From Catonia carolina (lineage: Eukaryota > Arthropoda > Insecta > Hemiptera > Achilidae): DNA of 64,000 bases. Under the pieces are notes generated by a model. That model was given only the letters and a program-made list of their open reading frames with translations. It was not told where the DNA came from and made no database searches. A program made the translations under genes and the position numbers. The stretch is from positions 25,634,172 to 25,698,171 of the forward strand of contig JAQMRL010000003.1 in NCBI GenBank assembly GCA_035578175.1, in the 5' to 3' direction. Shown here one piece after another: positions 13,201 to 22,997 of this stretch; the stretch's first letter is position 1; each line of letters starts with the position of its first letter.

Positions 13201-14226
13201 CCCTGCTACAAGTATTGTAGTCATGATTATCTGAAATTACTTCATCTTCTTTTTCTTCTTACTATCAAGGATTAGGCATAAGCCTGTTCCAAACTCACAA
13301 AGTATCCTGTACTTGTACACAAACACGAGATATTCCAACCTGAACATCTCAAATGCTGCCATCTTCTTTGAGATCTTCCCACCTCTCTTCTTCCAACTGG
13401 GAATGACTTAATAATTATTTAAATTGTATTTGACAGAAAGAATATTCATAAATATGTATAACTGTCATAATACCATATTTTATAAAAATTGACTTACAGT
13501 GCTCTTACTGGAGATGCGTTGTCTAGTATTCGCATTACTCTTTTTTGCAAGATTAATACCTGAGCACATTTGGTGAACTAGCCTACAATTTAACTCCATA
13601 TAATAAGTGGGCATGGAAGAAAGAAAAGTATGCCATCCTCAGCACATGAGGAGCCACATATGACTTCAATTTCCCAATCGAATATATTATAACACAAGAA
13701 AGTTTACGAGTGATGTTACTTATGTGTACTGCTCACCTTGATAACAGCTGGTTCATATACCAGTGCCTCTTGAATAACTTGTTCTGAGTGTAGGTTGCAA
13801 AGCACAAAGGAGAGAACACATCGCTGCCTCATGCCTCTTTTGATCTCAATATTACAGTAAATAAATGTTACAGGTACATGTAAATATATTTGCTTGTATA
13901 TATTTGTTTTTTCAGCAACAAGAAAAGTTCCAAAAATCCTTCAGTTTGTCTACGAGAAGGGAGTTACTTCAAAGGAATGTGCAAAATCATGGTCCTCAGT
14001 CACCAACAGGCATATATGTACTGTTAGCCCTCGTGGTAAAGACTCTTGTCAGGGCGATTCGGGGGGGCCTTTACATTTAATATCAGATATGAGTGGAAAA
14101 CCGCGGAACTATCTAGTTGGGCTCGTATCATATGGTCAAATGATATGTGGTGCGAGTGATATGCCTAGTGTTTTTACCAGAATAAAATGTTACTTAACTT
14201 GGATATTGAACCATATGCGCCCTTGA
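1045..14226 (+). CDS. CLIP-type trypsin-like serine protease, 3' five exons (gene partial at 5' end)
   Basis: Spliced exons at 1045-1221, 7999-8095, 9818-10005, 12291-12389 and 13916-14226 (872 nt, 289 residues plus stop). Every junction is GT-AG and every phase agrees. The protein starts in a linker holding the Cys (NNCGLS) that in this family ties the light chain to the catalytic chain. An activation site R|IVGG follows, then a 254-residue S1 domain with the triad in TAAHC, TNDIAL and GDSGGP. An Asp six residues before the catalytic Ser (GKDSC) predicts trypsin-like cleavage after Arg/Lys. An additional Cys pair in the loop after the His exon resembles CLIP-domain proteases of melanization, Toll or clotting cascades. 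The CLIP domain and signal peptide should lie upstream of the window. Activation after Arg suggests that another trypsin-like protease processes it. The exact orthologue is not determined. Confidence 0.93.
2532..3152 (+). pseudogene. LINE endonuclease domain (broken ORF)
   Basis: 206 codons of the endonuclease part of the LINE. Recognisable motifs are QEMR (degenerate QETR), [17 protein letters not shown] and QLDHV. The next frame (3145-3855) continues with SDH and a Lys/Asn-rich linker, so a frame change separates the two. Confidence 0.75.
4203..5072 (+). pseudogene. LINE reverse transcriptase domain (broken ORF)
   Basis: 289 codons with reverse transcriptase motifs in order: [10 protein letters not shown] (first catalytic Asp), [17 protein letters not shown] (catalytic Asp pair), [10 protein letters not shown] and FKYLGETI. 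The C-terminal extension continues after a stop to about 5473. Confidence 0.85.
5510..6890. other. Intronic AT-rich sequence with an LTR-like promoter arrangement on the - strand
   Basis: No coding region found. Read on the - strand, 5840-5900 has TATAAAA (complement at 5890-5898), a TCAGTCAGTC initiator-like run about 25 bases downstream (5864-5874) and then AATAAA. This order is typical of an LTR. No paired ends were found, so it may be a decayed solo LTR. Confidence 0.3.
6895..7955. mobile_element. Foldback-type element with arms of about 300 bp
   Basis: Sequence from 6895 ('tatcccaaaagt...') to about 7210 is matched by the reverse complement of about 7600-7955 ('ggacttttgggaca'). The matches include 'aggcttaatattt', 'gaacctcact', 'tacaaaatactatttta' and the block 'ggcgaaaacc'. 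The spacer contains a SINE head and a short CACA-rich tandem run (7535-7600). No transposase is present. Confidence 0.65.
7331..7420 (+). repeat. tRNA-derived SINE head
   Basis: Contains an A-box-like 'tggttagcgcataa' and a B-box 'ggtttgattcc' followed by 'cggccagggtctgg'. The same head and tail recur at 10100, 15151, 30051 and 40871, so this is a SINE family rather than a functional tRNA gene. Confidence 0.6.
7999..8095 (+). CDS. Serine protease exon B: catalytic His
   Basis: Preceded by a poly-T tract and AG, and followed by GTAAGT. It encodes [19 protein letters not shown], which holds the catalytic His and its disulfide partner. Enters and leaves in phases that match exons A and C. Confidence 0.92.
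8540..8960 (+). mobile_element. LINE reverse transcriptase fragment
   Basis: Conceptual translation gives [20 protein letters not shown], then an eroded LFINDL/ADD-like block and VMVFSKEGG, an order typical of a non-LTR reverse transcriptase. Frames are broken. It contains the perfect palindrome at 8859-8899. Confidence 0.55.
9020..9720. repeat. Two diverged direct copies of a repeat of about 300 bp
   Basis: Copy 1 (about 9025-9330) and copy 2 (about 9425-9720) share 'ttgttcaatttttc', 'tcattttacataa', 'tgtagggcttc' and 'ggacctatgtt' in the same order. The second ends in 'gggacaccctgtata'. Probably part of a transposon end or a satellite-like tail. Confidence 0.5.
9818..10005 (+). CDS. Serine protease exon C: catalytic Asp
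   Basis: Encodes RVGELD, a Cys-containing loop ([12 protein letters not shown]), the DYEIE strand and TNDIALVRT with the catalytic Asp. The donor is GTAAGT. The Cys pair in the loop is typical of CLIP-domain proteases rather than digestive trypsins. Confidence 0.92.
10100..10650 (-). repeat. tRNA-derived SINE split by a hAT-type MITE
   Basis: On the - strand the head reads 'ggcgtagtggttagcgtaac' followed by B-box 'gggtttgattcc' and 'tggtcaggtctggc'. The head is interrupted by the element at 10233-10623. Its remaining bases (ggccaccc) follow that element. Confidence 0.6.
10233..10623. mobile_element. hAT-type MITE with 8-bp target duplication
   Basis: Ends are 'cagtgacggattt' and its exact reverse complement 'aaatccgtcactg'. 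The 8 bases 'aacgggcc' occur on both sides (10225-10232 and 10624-10631). An 8-bp duplication with short CAG-type inverted ends is the hallmark of the hAT superfamily. The 391-bp element has no transposase. Confidence 0.82.
10886..11830 (-). pseudogene. mariner transposase relic
   Basis: The - strand translation contains [47 protein letters not shown] and, further on, [25 protein letters not shown] and a C-terminal FFSDG block. All are characteristic of mariner transposases. The second catalytic Asp (normally HDN) reads YNN, and frames shift repeatedly. The 3' end approaches 'acgagggtgggctgataa', like a mariner terminus. No 5' terminus was found, so it is truncated. Confidence 0.75.
12291..12389 (+). 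CDS. Serine protease exon D: PIC and AGWG region
   Basis: The acceptor is TTTTTTGCAG and the donor GTAAGA. It encodes VKPICLEYG, whose Cys is the expected partner of the linker Cys, and VVAGWGYLN. The phase is correct with both neighbours. Confidence 0.91.
12390..13915. other. Intron D-E of the protease; LINE debris
   Basis: No convincing host gene. An open frame at 12855-13145 is Cys/Ile-rich and unlike any family I recognise; it is probably chance or transposon-derived. 13240-13410 resembles the 3' coding region of the LINEs seen elsewhere, on the - strand ('aaggattaggcataagcct' also occurs in similar form near 42350). Confidence 0.35.
13916..14226 (+). CDS. Serine protease exon E: catalytic Ser and C-terminus
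   Basis: The acceptor is TTTTTTCAG. It encodes the substrate-pocket Asp (GKDSC), QGDSGGP with the nucleophilic Ser, the VGLVSYG strand and the final helix [12 protein letters not shown]. The stop is at 14224-14226. Confidence 0.93.
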
Positions 14227-14259
14227 TAATTTCATTTGTTCATGGTTGTAGCAGCACAA

Positions 14260-14265
14260 AATAAA
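14260..14265 (+). terminator. Polyadenylation signal of the serine protease gene
   Basis: A canonical AATAAA lies 34 bases after the protease stop codon, a normal spacing for a short 3' UTR. Confidence 0.6.
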
Positions 14266-14269
14266 TGAC

Positions 14270-15150
14270 ATTTAAATATTAATTTTAAGAATTCATTGAT
14301 TGCTACTACGATGGGAACAGCTACACAAACTTTTTCATATAATATTATTAAATATTAAATTAAATTAATTTAAATAAAATTTACTTCATACATTGTTCTC
14401 AGGATGGGGAATTTTTAATAATTATGTATAAGACAAAGTTTTTGACTAATACAAAATGTACCATACAGTAGCATTCACTTTTTAGACAATGCTAATGCTG
14501 GATTTATTGATTTATTACTCAAAGTTTCACAAATTAATAAAAAAAAAAATATTTAGTATTGAAAGTTTCAGGAAAATAGTGGAAATGAGAAACATACGAG
14601 TTAAAAAAATAGATTTTTTTAAATACTAAAAAATGTAAATGAATGATTCTTAAAAAAATTAATAATACACAATCTGAACATGGATGATGATCAAATTATA
14701 TGCAAATTTTGATCTTGATAAAATATTGACTTGCATATAAAATAATGGTATAGGTAAATGCAAAATTAATCCAATAATTAACATGTTTTGTTTAAATTTT
14801 TCCTTTTTTAATAATAAATATTGGAGGAAAATCTGTGTTAGATGGTTGTCATTGTTCCATTCAGAACTTCCTTTTTCCTTGTATTCCAGATGAATCACTG
14901 CATGTAATCTCGAAATATTATAATTTCAAAGAGCATTCTTTTAAATATAAACTGCTATATCGCTTTGCACTGAAATCTAAAAGTTAAATGAAGAAAAATA
15001 GTCTATTAATTTCATTGTATTTATAAGTAATTGTAGAATTCCCCCTTCTACATGATTGTTATCCAATCAGATTTCTTATGTAGAGCATGTAAGTAATGGT
15101 TGGATTTTTAACAGTTGAAGAGTATCAAAGCCAGCTGAAATTTATTATAG
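14270..15150. other. Downstream intergenic sequence
   Basis: AT-rich, no gene. The open frame 14659-14898 on the - strand is Leu/Ile-rich, has no conserved motif and is not credited. Confidence 0.4.
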
Positions 15151-15256
15151 TAGGGTTTAACGTGTTAAAATTTCTAGATCCTAGCCAGGAATCACATTTG
15201 GGATGTTCTGAATTGCAGGCTAGTGCACTAGTCACTATGCCACACAGGCGGTTAAA
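15151..15256 (-). repeat. tRNA-derived SINE copy
   Basis: The same 105-bp unit as 30051-30156 and 40871-40976. Shared blocks are 'gggtttaacgtgttaaaatt', 'gccaggaatca', 'gcaggctagtgcactagtca' and 'ctatgccac...aggcggtt'. The - strand carries the tRNA-like A and B boxes. Confidence 0.65.
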
Positions 15257-16129
15257 AAAAATTGTATATTTTTCTCTTGAACCTCTTTCTACACCACAGT
15301 TAATTTAGAAACTGATATGACTTAAATTCTTGATACAAGAATAAATTTCTGTTTCACAATATGTTATGAAAACAGACTGTGATCATAAAATATTTTCATG
15401 GTTTTTCAACATTACATAATATATTCTGTATGTATTTGAAACCAATAAATTAATTTAGGATTTTTTTAAAAATTCATTCACTTTAGTTTTCTTATAATTT
15501 TATTTTATAAAATAGTAACAAATACAAAATATATTACATGCTACTTTTTCTTAAGAAAATAAAACACACAAAATAAGAACACACTTCACAACTCACTGTA
15601 CAGAAATTAAAAATAAATTGGTAATTGAAAAAAATTGCAGCAGTTTAATTAATATTTATATTGCTGCTTTTACAAAATTAAAAAAATCAGTACTATTAAT
15701 GTAAGATATAATACTAATTACAAATGATAGCGAGCAGTTTCAATGTTAGTGGGAAGGGAAATAAAAAAATAGGACAATTAGAATTCAAGACTGAACTGCA
15801 AAAATACATACTGTAATTTGTACTAATTTCTAACATCTACTTGATAACCATATTTTTGTTAATATAAATTGTGTTAAAATTCTACATAACTCTCATAAAT
15901 ATAAGAATTTTATAAATTTTTTTATTACAAACAAAAGATATTTAAACATCAAATTGCTATTTTAAAATAGGTATACTCTTTCAGAGTAATTTTTGTCTCT
16001 TTCAGAGTGAGCTAAAATAGAAAAATCTGAACGAGGATATTAATAAAAAATTGCATACAGAAATATAAAGGGATAAGACAGGTGTAGTAGCTAAATACTT
16101 TTATTTTTTTCTTAAAGAGGGAGTCTCCC

Positions 16130-18440
16130 TTGAAAAATTTTAAAAAAATTTCTTTTGACTAAATTTGGTTTTTTGGCTAAATATATAGTCCAAATTGTTC
16201 TGAATAAAATGGTATTTTGTTCCTACAGCATATGGAAATATTAAAGAAAAAAATTGGTGTGAAACACTCACACAATTTTTTCTTACCAATGTAAATAATG
16301 CACAATACGAGTATAATATAAAATCAGCAATCGCGGGACTGGCTGACAGAAGTGACTACTTATTTAATTAATTAAGTTAACAAATTAAAAAAGGTATTTG
16401 TAAATTAATTACTGGTAATTGTTGATAGCTGAGCGTAACGTGACGGCAAATAAAAGATTTTTCCCGTGCAAAAAACACAGTCCAGGCAGGCCAATTAGTC
16501 ACTTCAAAACTATGTTTAATCATGAGTGAACAATCTTTTTAGATTGTTTACTCATCTAAGAATATTTATAATAGTTTACTCATCATGAATATAGCTTAAT
16601 TTTAATCATGAGTGAATGATGCAAAATGAAAAATCAACCTCAGTAGGACTTAAAATACAAAAAAAAAACTAATTGACACTAAACTAAGCTCTGCAGAAAA
16701 AAATGCTTGAAACAGAAGTTATAGGTTTTTAATTTTGTACAATTTTAATTGATATATTTTTTCATAAAATGTAAGGCCATAAAATGTAAAAACTAAGGCC
16801 ACAATCGTAAAAAATTCCTTTTTTTACTGACTTTGATGAGAAAAATACAGAAAATCACTAATTCATGCTAAACTAAGCTCTACAAAAAAAATGTTTGAAA
16901 CAGAAGTTGTAGGTTGAAAAAAATCAGCGCTGTAAAAAAAACAATGTTGGAAATAAAAGAAGATGTAGGTTTTGTAATTCTACAATAGTAATTTTTTATA
17001 CAATTTTGATCTAAAGTGCATATTAAAGCTGCAATCCTAATAAAACCATTTTTTATTAGAGCACAGCCCCAAGAATTTCAGCAAACATGGTGTTTACCCT
17101 ATCTGTAGAGAATAAAAAATGTAGTAATTGAGGTGATTTAAAAAAAAAACTGTAGAAGCAATTTTTGAGAAAATTGCAAAAAAATGAAAAATCATATTAA
17201 TAAACTACTACTCTTATTTTCGTTCAAAAATAAATCCTTATAATGCATCCTGCGACTTAAAATTAATTCTATTTCATATAATAAAATATTTAAATGAACG
17301 AATCAAATTTAAGAATGATGAAGTGATATTGACTGCTACTGCTCTCTGTAATAAATATGAGAAGGGATAGATTAGAAGAACTCAATTTTAAATCAGTTTT
17401 ATATAGCTGACTGAAGATGTAACATCTTTTATAGATTCAAAAAAAAATTTAGTTTCAAATGATATTATGTACTCTGATGATGGTGGATCCACCGAAACCC
17501 GTGTAACTAACAAATAGCAAAATTCAAGGCAAGATTAAATATCTGGTGTGAAACACTCACACAACTTTCTCTTGCAAATGCAAATAATTAACAATAAACG
17601 TAACACTAGCAATAAAACATTAGAAATAAACAAAAAACTAACCTCTATAAAAATAATCTAATTTTAACCATGAGTGAAATACGCAAAATGAAAATCAACC
17701 TCAGTTCGGCTTAAAAATATGAAAAATCACTCTTACATGCTAAACTAGGCTCGTAGAGAAAAATGCTTTAATTTAAAGTTGTAGATATTTTAATTTCCTA
17801 TAAATTTGATCATAGGCACTTTTGTCGTAAAATGCATACTAAGGCCGAAATCTGAAAAACATCGATTTTTCACACATTTTCGTTAGAAAAAAAAAGAAAA
17901 TTGCTAATTACCGTTAAACTAAGTGTTATAAAATAATTATTTGAAATAAAATTTGTAGAATTTTAAATTTTCTGCAACTTTGATTATATAAATTTTTGCG
18001 CTAAAATGCATATTAAAGCCGCAATTTAAAAAAAAACAATTTTTTACATGAAAACAGCCTCACCAAGAATTTCAGCAAACATGGTGCCTACCCTATCTTG
18101 TAAAACATAAAAAATTTAGTAAACCAGGCGATTTTTTAAAAAAATCGTAGGACCAGTTTTTGAGAAAATCGCAAAAAAGTGAAAAATCACACGAATAAAC
18201 TACTACCTCCGGTCGACCGATTTTGATGAAAATGTTCGTGTCGGGTCCGGTAGTAGTATGTAACTTAAGTTTTAAGTTTCAAATTCATATGATGTTCTGT
18301 TCTTGAGATATTCTGTTTACACACACACACACACAGACCAATCGCTAAAAACAAGTTTTTTGGGTGAAAACTCAATTTCGAAAAATCGACATGAAAGCAA
18401 TACTTTCCTTCCTATATATTTACATAGACAAGAGAAAGTA
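16130..18440. repeat. Array of diverged AT-rich interspersed repeat copies
   Basis: At least four related blocks (about 16660, 16840, 17690 and 17870) share 'ctaaactaagctc', 'tgtttgaaa..gaagttgtagg' and 'aatgcatattaaagccgcaat'. Two blocks share 'gtgtgaaacactcacacaa' (16258, 17550). The right end has a (CA)n run at 18320-18338 and then 'gaaaaatcgacatgaaagc'. No coding sequence. Confidence 0.5.
17215..17540 (+). repeat. Penelope-like 3' tail fragment with hammerhead-like motif
   Basis: Shares 'caaaaataaatccttataatgc', read with its neighbours, and 'gaaatagaattaa' ends with the foldback at 43851-44211. At 17474-17498 it has ctgatga, the self-complementary ggtggatccacc, then gaaac, the order of a hammerhead ribozyme core. 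A second related block lies at 17409 ('ctgaagatgtaacatctt'). Confidence 0.45.
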
Positions 18441-18609
18441 AAAAGATAAGTGAAATTTATTGCATAAATTTATTTTAGCTTTGAAATAGAATTACTTTTA
18501 TTTTAATGAAAATATTCATGTCAGGTCCTTCCAGTACAAACAAGAAAGTCATCTATTGTGTTTTTGGTGGTTTTTCATAATTAACTATAGTGAGTTAAAG
18601 ATCAATCGG

Positions 18610-18715
18610 ATTAAAAAACTTTCAGAACATTACTGGAAATCGAATTCAGGACTACTTTCCACTTTGCAGTCCAGCACAGTCTAGCACTCTACCATTGCAC
18701 AACAAAGGTGCCTAC
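18610..18715 (-). repeat. Diverged tRNA-derived SINE copy
   Basis: Contains 'ggaaatcgaattcaggac' (B-box on the - strand) and 'tctagcactctaccattgc', in the layout of the other SINE heads, but well diverged. Confidence 0.4.
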
Positions 18716-19228
18716 AGTTAATTAATCTGGAAGATAAAGTATTAAGAATAAACATAACAATTTAATTATTTTTAACAATTAAGTTCCAATTAAATTGTGA
18801 CAAAAATAACCAGAAATTTTGTTAAACTAGGAATTAGCCATGTAAATAAATTACTAATTCCTAATAAAAAATATAAATGTGTCTTATTTCATTAGATATG
18901 AATTCAATCATGAATTTATAATTTAATGTTTAAATAGTTTTATTATCACTAAAAACATCAACATGAGAGACACATGCAGTTACAAATTACAGAAGAGCAC
19001 CAATTCTCCAAATTACTTCGACAAAATTGAAGGTTTAATTATGTAATAATTATACATCCTACATACATTACATTACTTATCCCACAATATTATTGTAGGA
19101 TTTATAATTTAAAACTTCTGTTGTAAAAAAGTGTGTTTGTTGTAACTACTTGCAATGCTTAATTCAGCTCGTAATTTTTTTTATTTTATATACTGCTAAA
19201 TTATAATCTGTTCATAAACTTTGAACAA

Positions 19229-20580
19229 CACACAGTGAAACCTCCCGTCGCTGACCACTCTCTAAATATTACCAGTATTTTGTAGATCATAAAATAGTTG
19301 TGTGTATTCGCTATTGAATAGTTATTCGCTAAGGTGACTACTTCCTAACCCGACCATGACCATCAGTTTCTTGTAAAGACGACCACCAAAATGCAAACAT
19401 TTTGAGTACTAACAGAAATGTTTTTGTATGTAAGAAATTAAGATTGAATTGGACTGAGTTGATCACTTTTATTAAAATACCCAAAATAACAACAAAGGTG
19501 ATAAACATAGTGCATATTTGTTTTTATGAAACAATGTTATACTAAAGCATTGGAAACATGTTTTGATCAATAATTAAAAGAATATAGATAAATGTGAAAT
19601 TCGATCAAAGTTGTTAGCGCTAAATAAGCAGTTCGCTTGCGCCGGCTGCGAAAACTCTTACCGGGCGCATTTCAAGCGAAATGCTTAATAACATCTAGGA
19701 CGTAATTTATGCAATACTAAAATGATGGAGCAATTGAGGTTTAAACAGTTTTGGAAAAGGAAGTGATCAATCACAAGAACAAATCAAGCAGACAAACTTC
19801 ATTGAGTGATTTTTTTTTATGAATAGTTTAGAAGTGAGTGAAAAAATCTTAATAAATTTTTTTTTAAGATACAAGAAATATTTTGCTTACATGCTTAGAT
19901 GTAGTACATGTATGCCCAGACAGGCAGGTGGAGTGTACAATTTTTTCCACTCAATCTGTTAGTTATCGGGCTAAATAAAAATAGTTCTTTTTCTTACAAC
20001 ATGGTCAGCCAATTAAATGACTGAATCATATTACAACAGAAGAGGAAGAGGTGTAAAATACACTAATCAGAGTTATCCCATCTGAAAGTAATGAATTTCA
20101 TTATACAGCCAGACCCTGTGGTGACTGAAGTGAAGGTGTCACTTGCAGAGTGGAAAATAATATGTGGTTTTCAGAAGGCCTGGCATGCTGATAAGCATAC
20201 TTTTCCACTCAGTGAGGAAGGCAGGATAAACCACCTCACTCCTCGTTTTACTCAGTAAAACCTCTACAGGTTCAAACCAGCCTCTCGGCTGATGATCTAA
20301 ACAACAGTACATGTACTGTAGTACTTAAATACGGTATGTATCATAATTATTTATACTGTTTTAAACAGTTTTGGAAAAGGAAGTGATCAATCACAAGAAC
20401 AAATCAAGCAGACAAACTTCATTGAGTGATTTTTTTTATGAATTATAGACCTACAGTATGTCATCACGTTGTAGTCCTGTTCCCTAAACCGACCATCTCT
20501 ACAGATGATCAAAATCGTCCAGATGCAAGGGTGGTCATCTTAGGGAATTTGTAACTGGCTAAAAAGTTAAAAAAACTGTA
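19229..20580. repeat. Region with an 84-bp direct repeat and possible pogo-like ends
   Basis: 19739-19824 and 20359-20442 are almost identical (one T of difference in a poly-T run), 620 bp apart. 'cacagtgaaacctcc' at about 19230 resembles a pogo/Tigger terminus, and 'ccgaccat' motifs appear near both ends. No transposase frame is seen. Confidence 0.35.
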
Positions 20581-20599
20581 GGAAGTTAATCATCCATTA

Positions 20600-21950
20600 C
20601 TTCTGTGATATTTATAAATATATTTTAAATAAATTATAAAAGTTAATAAATTAAATGAATAAATAAAATACAGAAGAATATTTCACTAAATTTTGGTTAC
20701 AATATCGATAAAGTAAGTCCAAAAAATCAAATCTCATCAACCTTAAATTTAGGTTTACACTGTTCTAATAAATTAATTGCTCAAACGTTTTTGTTTGTAA
20801 AGTCTGTCTAAATAATAAACACAGAATTTTGAATTTTCTAGTTTCACTGTGTTTAAGTTAAGATCTCTACAAATCAATTTCTTGTTTATATTCCAGGGTA
20901 TGTTTAATATTTGTATCTGATGGTCATTTTTCACTGTAAAATCTCTCAGTATTTGAATTTACAGATATACCCCATAGTTGTATTTCATTTGACCAAATAG
21001 GACTCAATATTGATTTTTAGTGAGTAATTTTGTTCAATTTTGTCAGAAGTGATTTGTTGCCTTAAAGCCAACACATTTTACAAAATTTTAGGTTCAGTTG
21101 TTTCCTTTTGACAGTAATATTTTGTTTTTATAATGGAAACAACAGCTCATAATGGATTATTAAATGTCTGCCCCTTTGACCTCTCTATCTGAATGGTTTC
21201 TTCTCTGGGTATTCATAATGACAAAAATTTATTCTAAATTTACTTTGTTCATATACGAGTATCATCAAATAAATGTGTTTTCAATTAATCATAAAATAAT
21301 TTATTTAAGAGTAATATATAAAATCAATAAGGTTCCTAACTATCATTGTATGTCACTAAAGATCTTTTTAATTTGCTATTTGAAAGCACTTTCATCTTCC
21401 CAACATTTCGGTAACGTAATTTAATTATAATGGTAACTGCATTCATGTTAAAATATTTCATTAAATTATACTGACTGTAATTTTTTCTTCTGGTAATATC
21501 AGAGAGTTTTAACTCAACATTTTTTTATTGATCTTGTTAAAAGAGCCAGTCTACTTACAAAATTAAGTTTTTATGCAAATTTAAAAAAAATCTTTCTTGC
21601 ATCATAAAAATGTGCTAATTTTGAATACGTACTCATTTGAAAAGATATCAATTGAAAATTTACAAATATGCACTTTTGATAAGCCTCTGTCTTGATAAAA
21701 ATTAACCTGTGGCAAGGATTTCCCATATTTTGATTTTGAAATCAAATAGTAAAACGATAAATATTTTTTGTTTCATAGTTTAAATTGCCTGCTATTCGTT
21801 TCAGTTGTTTTCCGTGTAATGGCAGCACTGTGTTAGATAGAAGGAATCAGTTGATGGTTTGTTTGACAATTCAAAATTTATGTATTTTTATGTTCAATAT
21901 AAAAATTCATCTATGTCCTATCTACAAACCATTGATTTTATTTGCTGTTT
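20600..21950. other. Intergenic AT-rich sequence
   Basis: No exon, repeat family or structured element recognised. The open frame at 21164-21424 is low-complexity AT-rich sequence with no family resemblance. Confidence 0.4.
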
Positions 21951-22340
21951 TTCCACACTAGTCACTGTAAGACCACAAGAAAATATAGTTTTACCTTTGG
22001 GAATTTTTTCTTTAGTTACCAGTACCCCCTCATTCTGTGAGAATGTTCTTCTCATCTCTCCTGGATCCATTCTGCCTGTGTTCTTTTCCTTTGGAACCCT
22101 TCAAGTTTCTATACTTTCTGTCAGAATTTATCTCTATCCATGATTTCATGTGCTTCAATCCTTGCTTCCTTCAAAACCTCCCTGAATCATTTGGTAGTTG
22201 TTTCGTTACTGTTTGCATAATGAATTCAATCTGCTCACATGCATTGTAATGATACGTCCACAGAATGCACATCTGCGTCTATTTTAGTACTTCTGATAGT
22301 CTGTCTACTTGTTCATAAAGCTCATCATTTTTTCTAAGCT
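21950..22340 (-). mobile_element. LINE ORF2 C-terminal fragment
   Basis: The - strand conceptual translation has ELYEQVDRLSEVLK, then DRKYRNLKGSKGKEHRQNG and SREMRRTFSQ. This resembles the basic C-terminal extension of RTE-like LINEs such as the one at 1990-5501. Confidence 0.4.
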
Positions 22341-22829
22341 TTCTATATTCGTTTACTTGATTCTAGAATTAATTAAACTGGACTAGTAATTATTCAGTAT
22401 CATCACTTCTCATTACTTATTTTTTTTAATCACACCTTAATTTTAAGGGTTGCATTTAATTTTTTTAAATGTTTTTGTAAAGGGTTATTTAAAATTAGTT
22501 AGGGGTTTATTTCAAATACAAAACAGCTACTTATCAGGTAAATGTACATTTTTCTTTTTCTGAGTAGACTGTCTTTTTAAAAACACGTTTAAATCAAGCA
22601 AATGAATTTTTATATACAGTATTTTCAATTGTAAAGTTATAACCTAAATTACATTGGCAATCGATGCTCTTCTGTATTCTGATTTATAGCAAACATACAC
22701 AATCAATCGTTTCTTTTTAAGTAAAAAATTCTTGGTAATCCAAGTTACTTGGATAAATATCCTAATACAATATTTATCATTGTAAATACAAAGAGAAAAA
22801 ATCAATAAATAAAACATTTACAAAATTAA

Positions 22830-22997
22830 TTAACTGAAGCCCAGTTGATTATCAGTTGTTGTTTCTGATATTTCTTGTAGCGCTCTAAATACAAATGCAC
22901 ATTGTACTTTACAGACTGTATCATTTAATACTGATTCAGCACTGAATGAATTAGCAAGTTGGAAACAATTTGGCACCCTTAATGATTGGCAGATTGG
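22830..22997 (-). CDS. Peroxidase exon 22: C-terminus and stop
   Basis: The acceptor is TTTTGCAG, phase 0. It encodes [31 protein letters not shown] and a short acidic end, with the stop at 22830-22832. Four cysteines continue the pattern of exon 21. No strong AATAAA was seen nearby on this strand. Confidence 0.88.
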   Translation of the reverse strand, partial: PICQSLRVPNCFQLANSFSAESVLNDTVCKVQCAFVFRALQEISETTTDNQLGFS

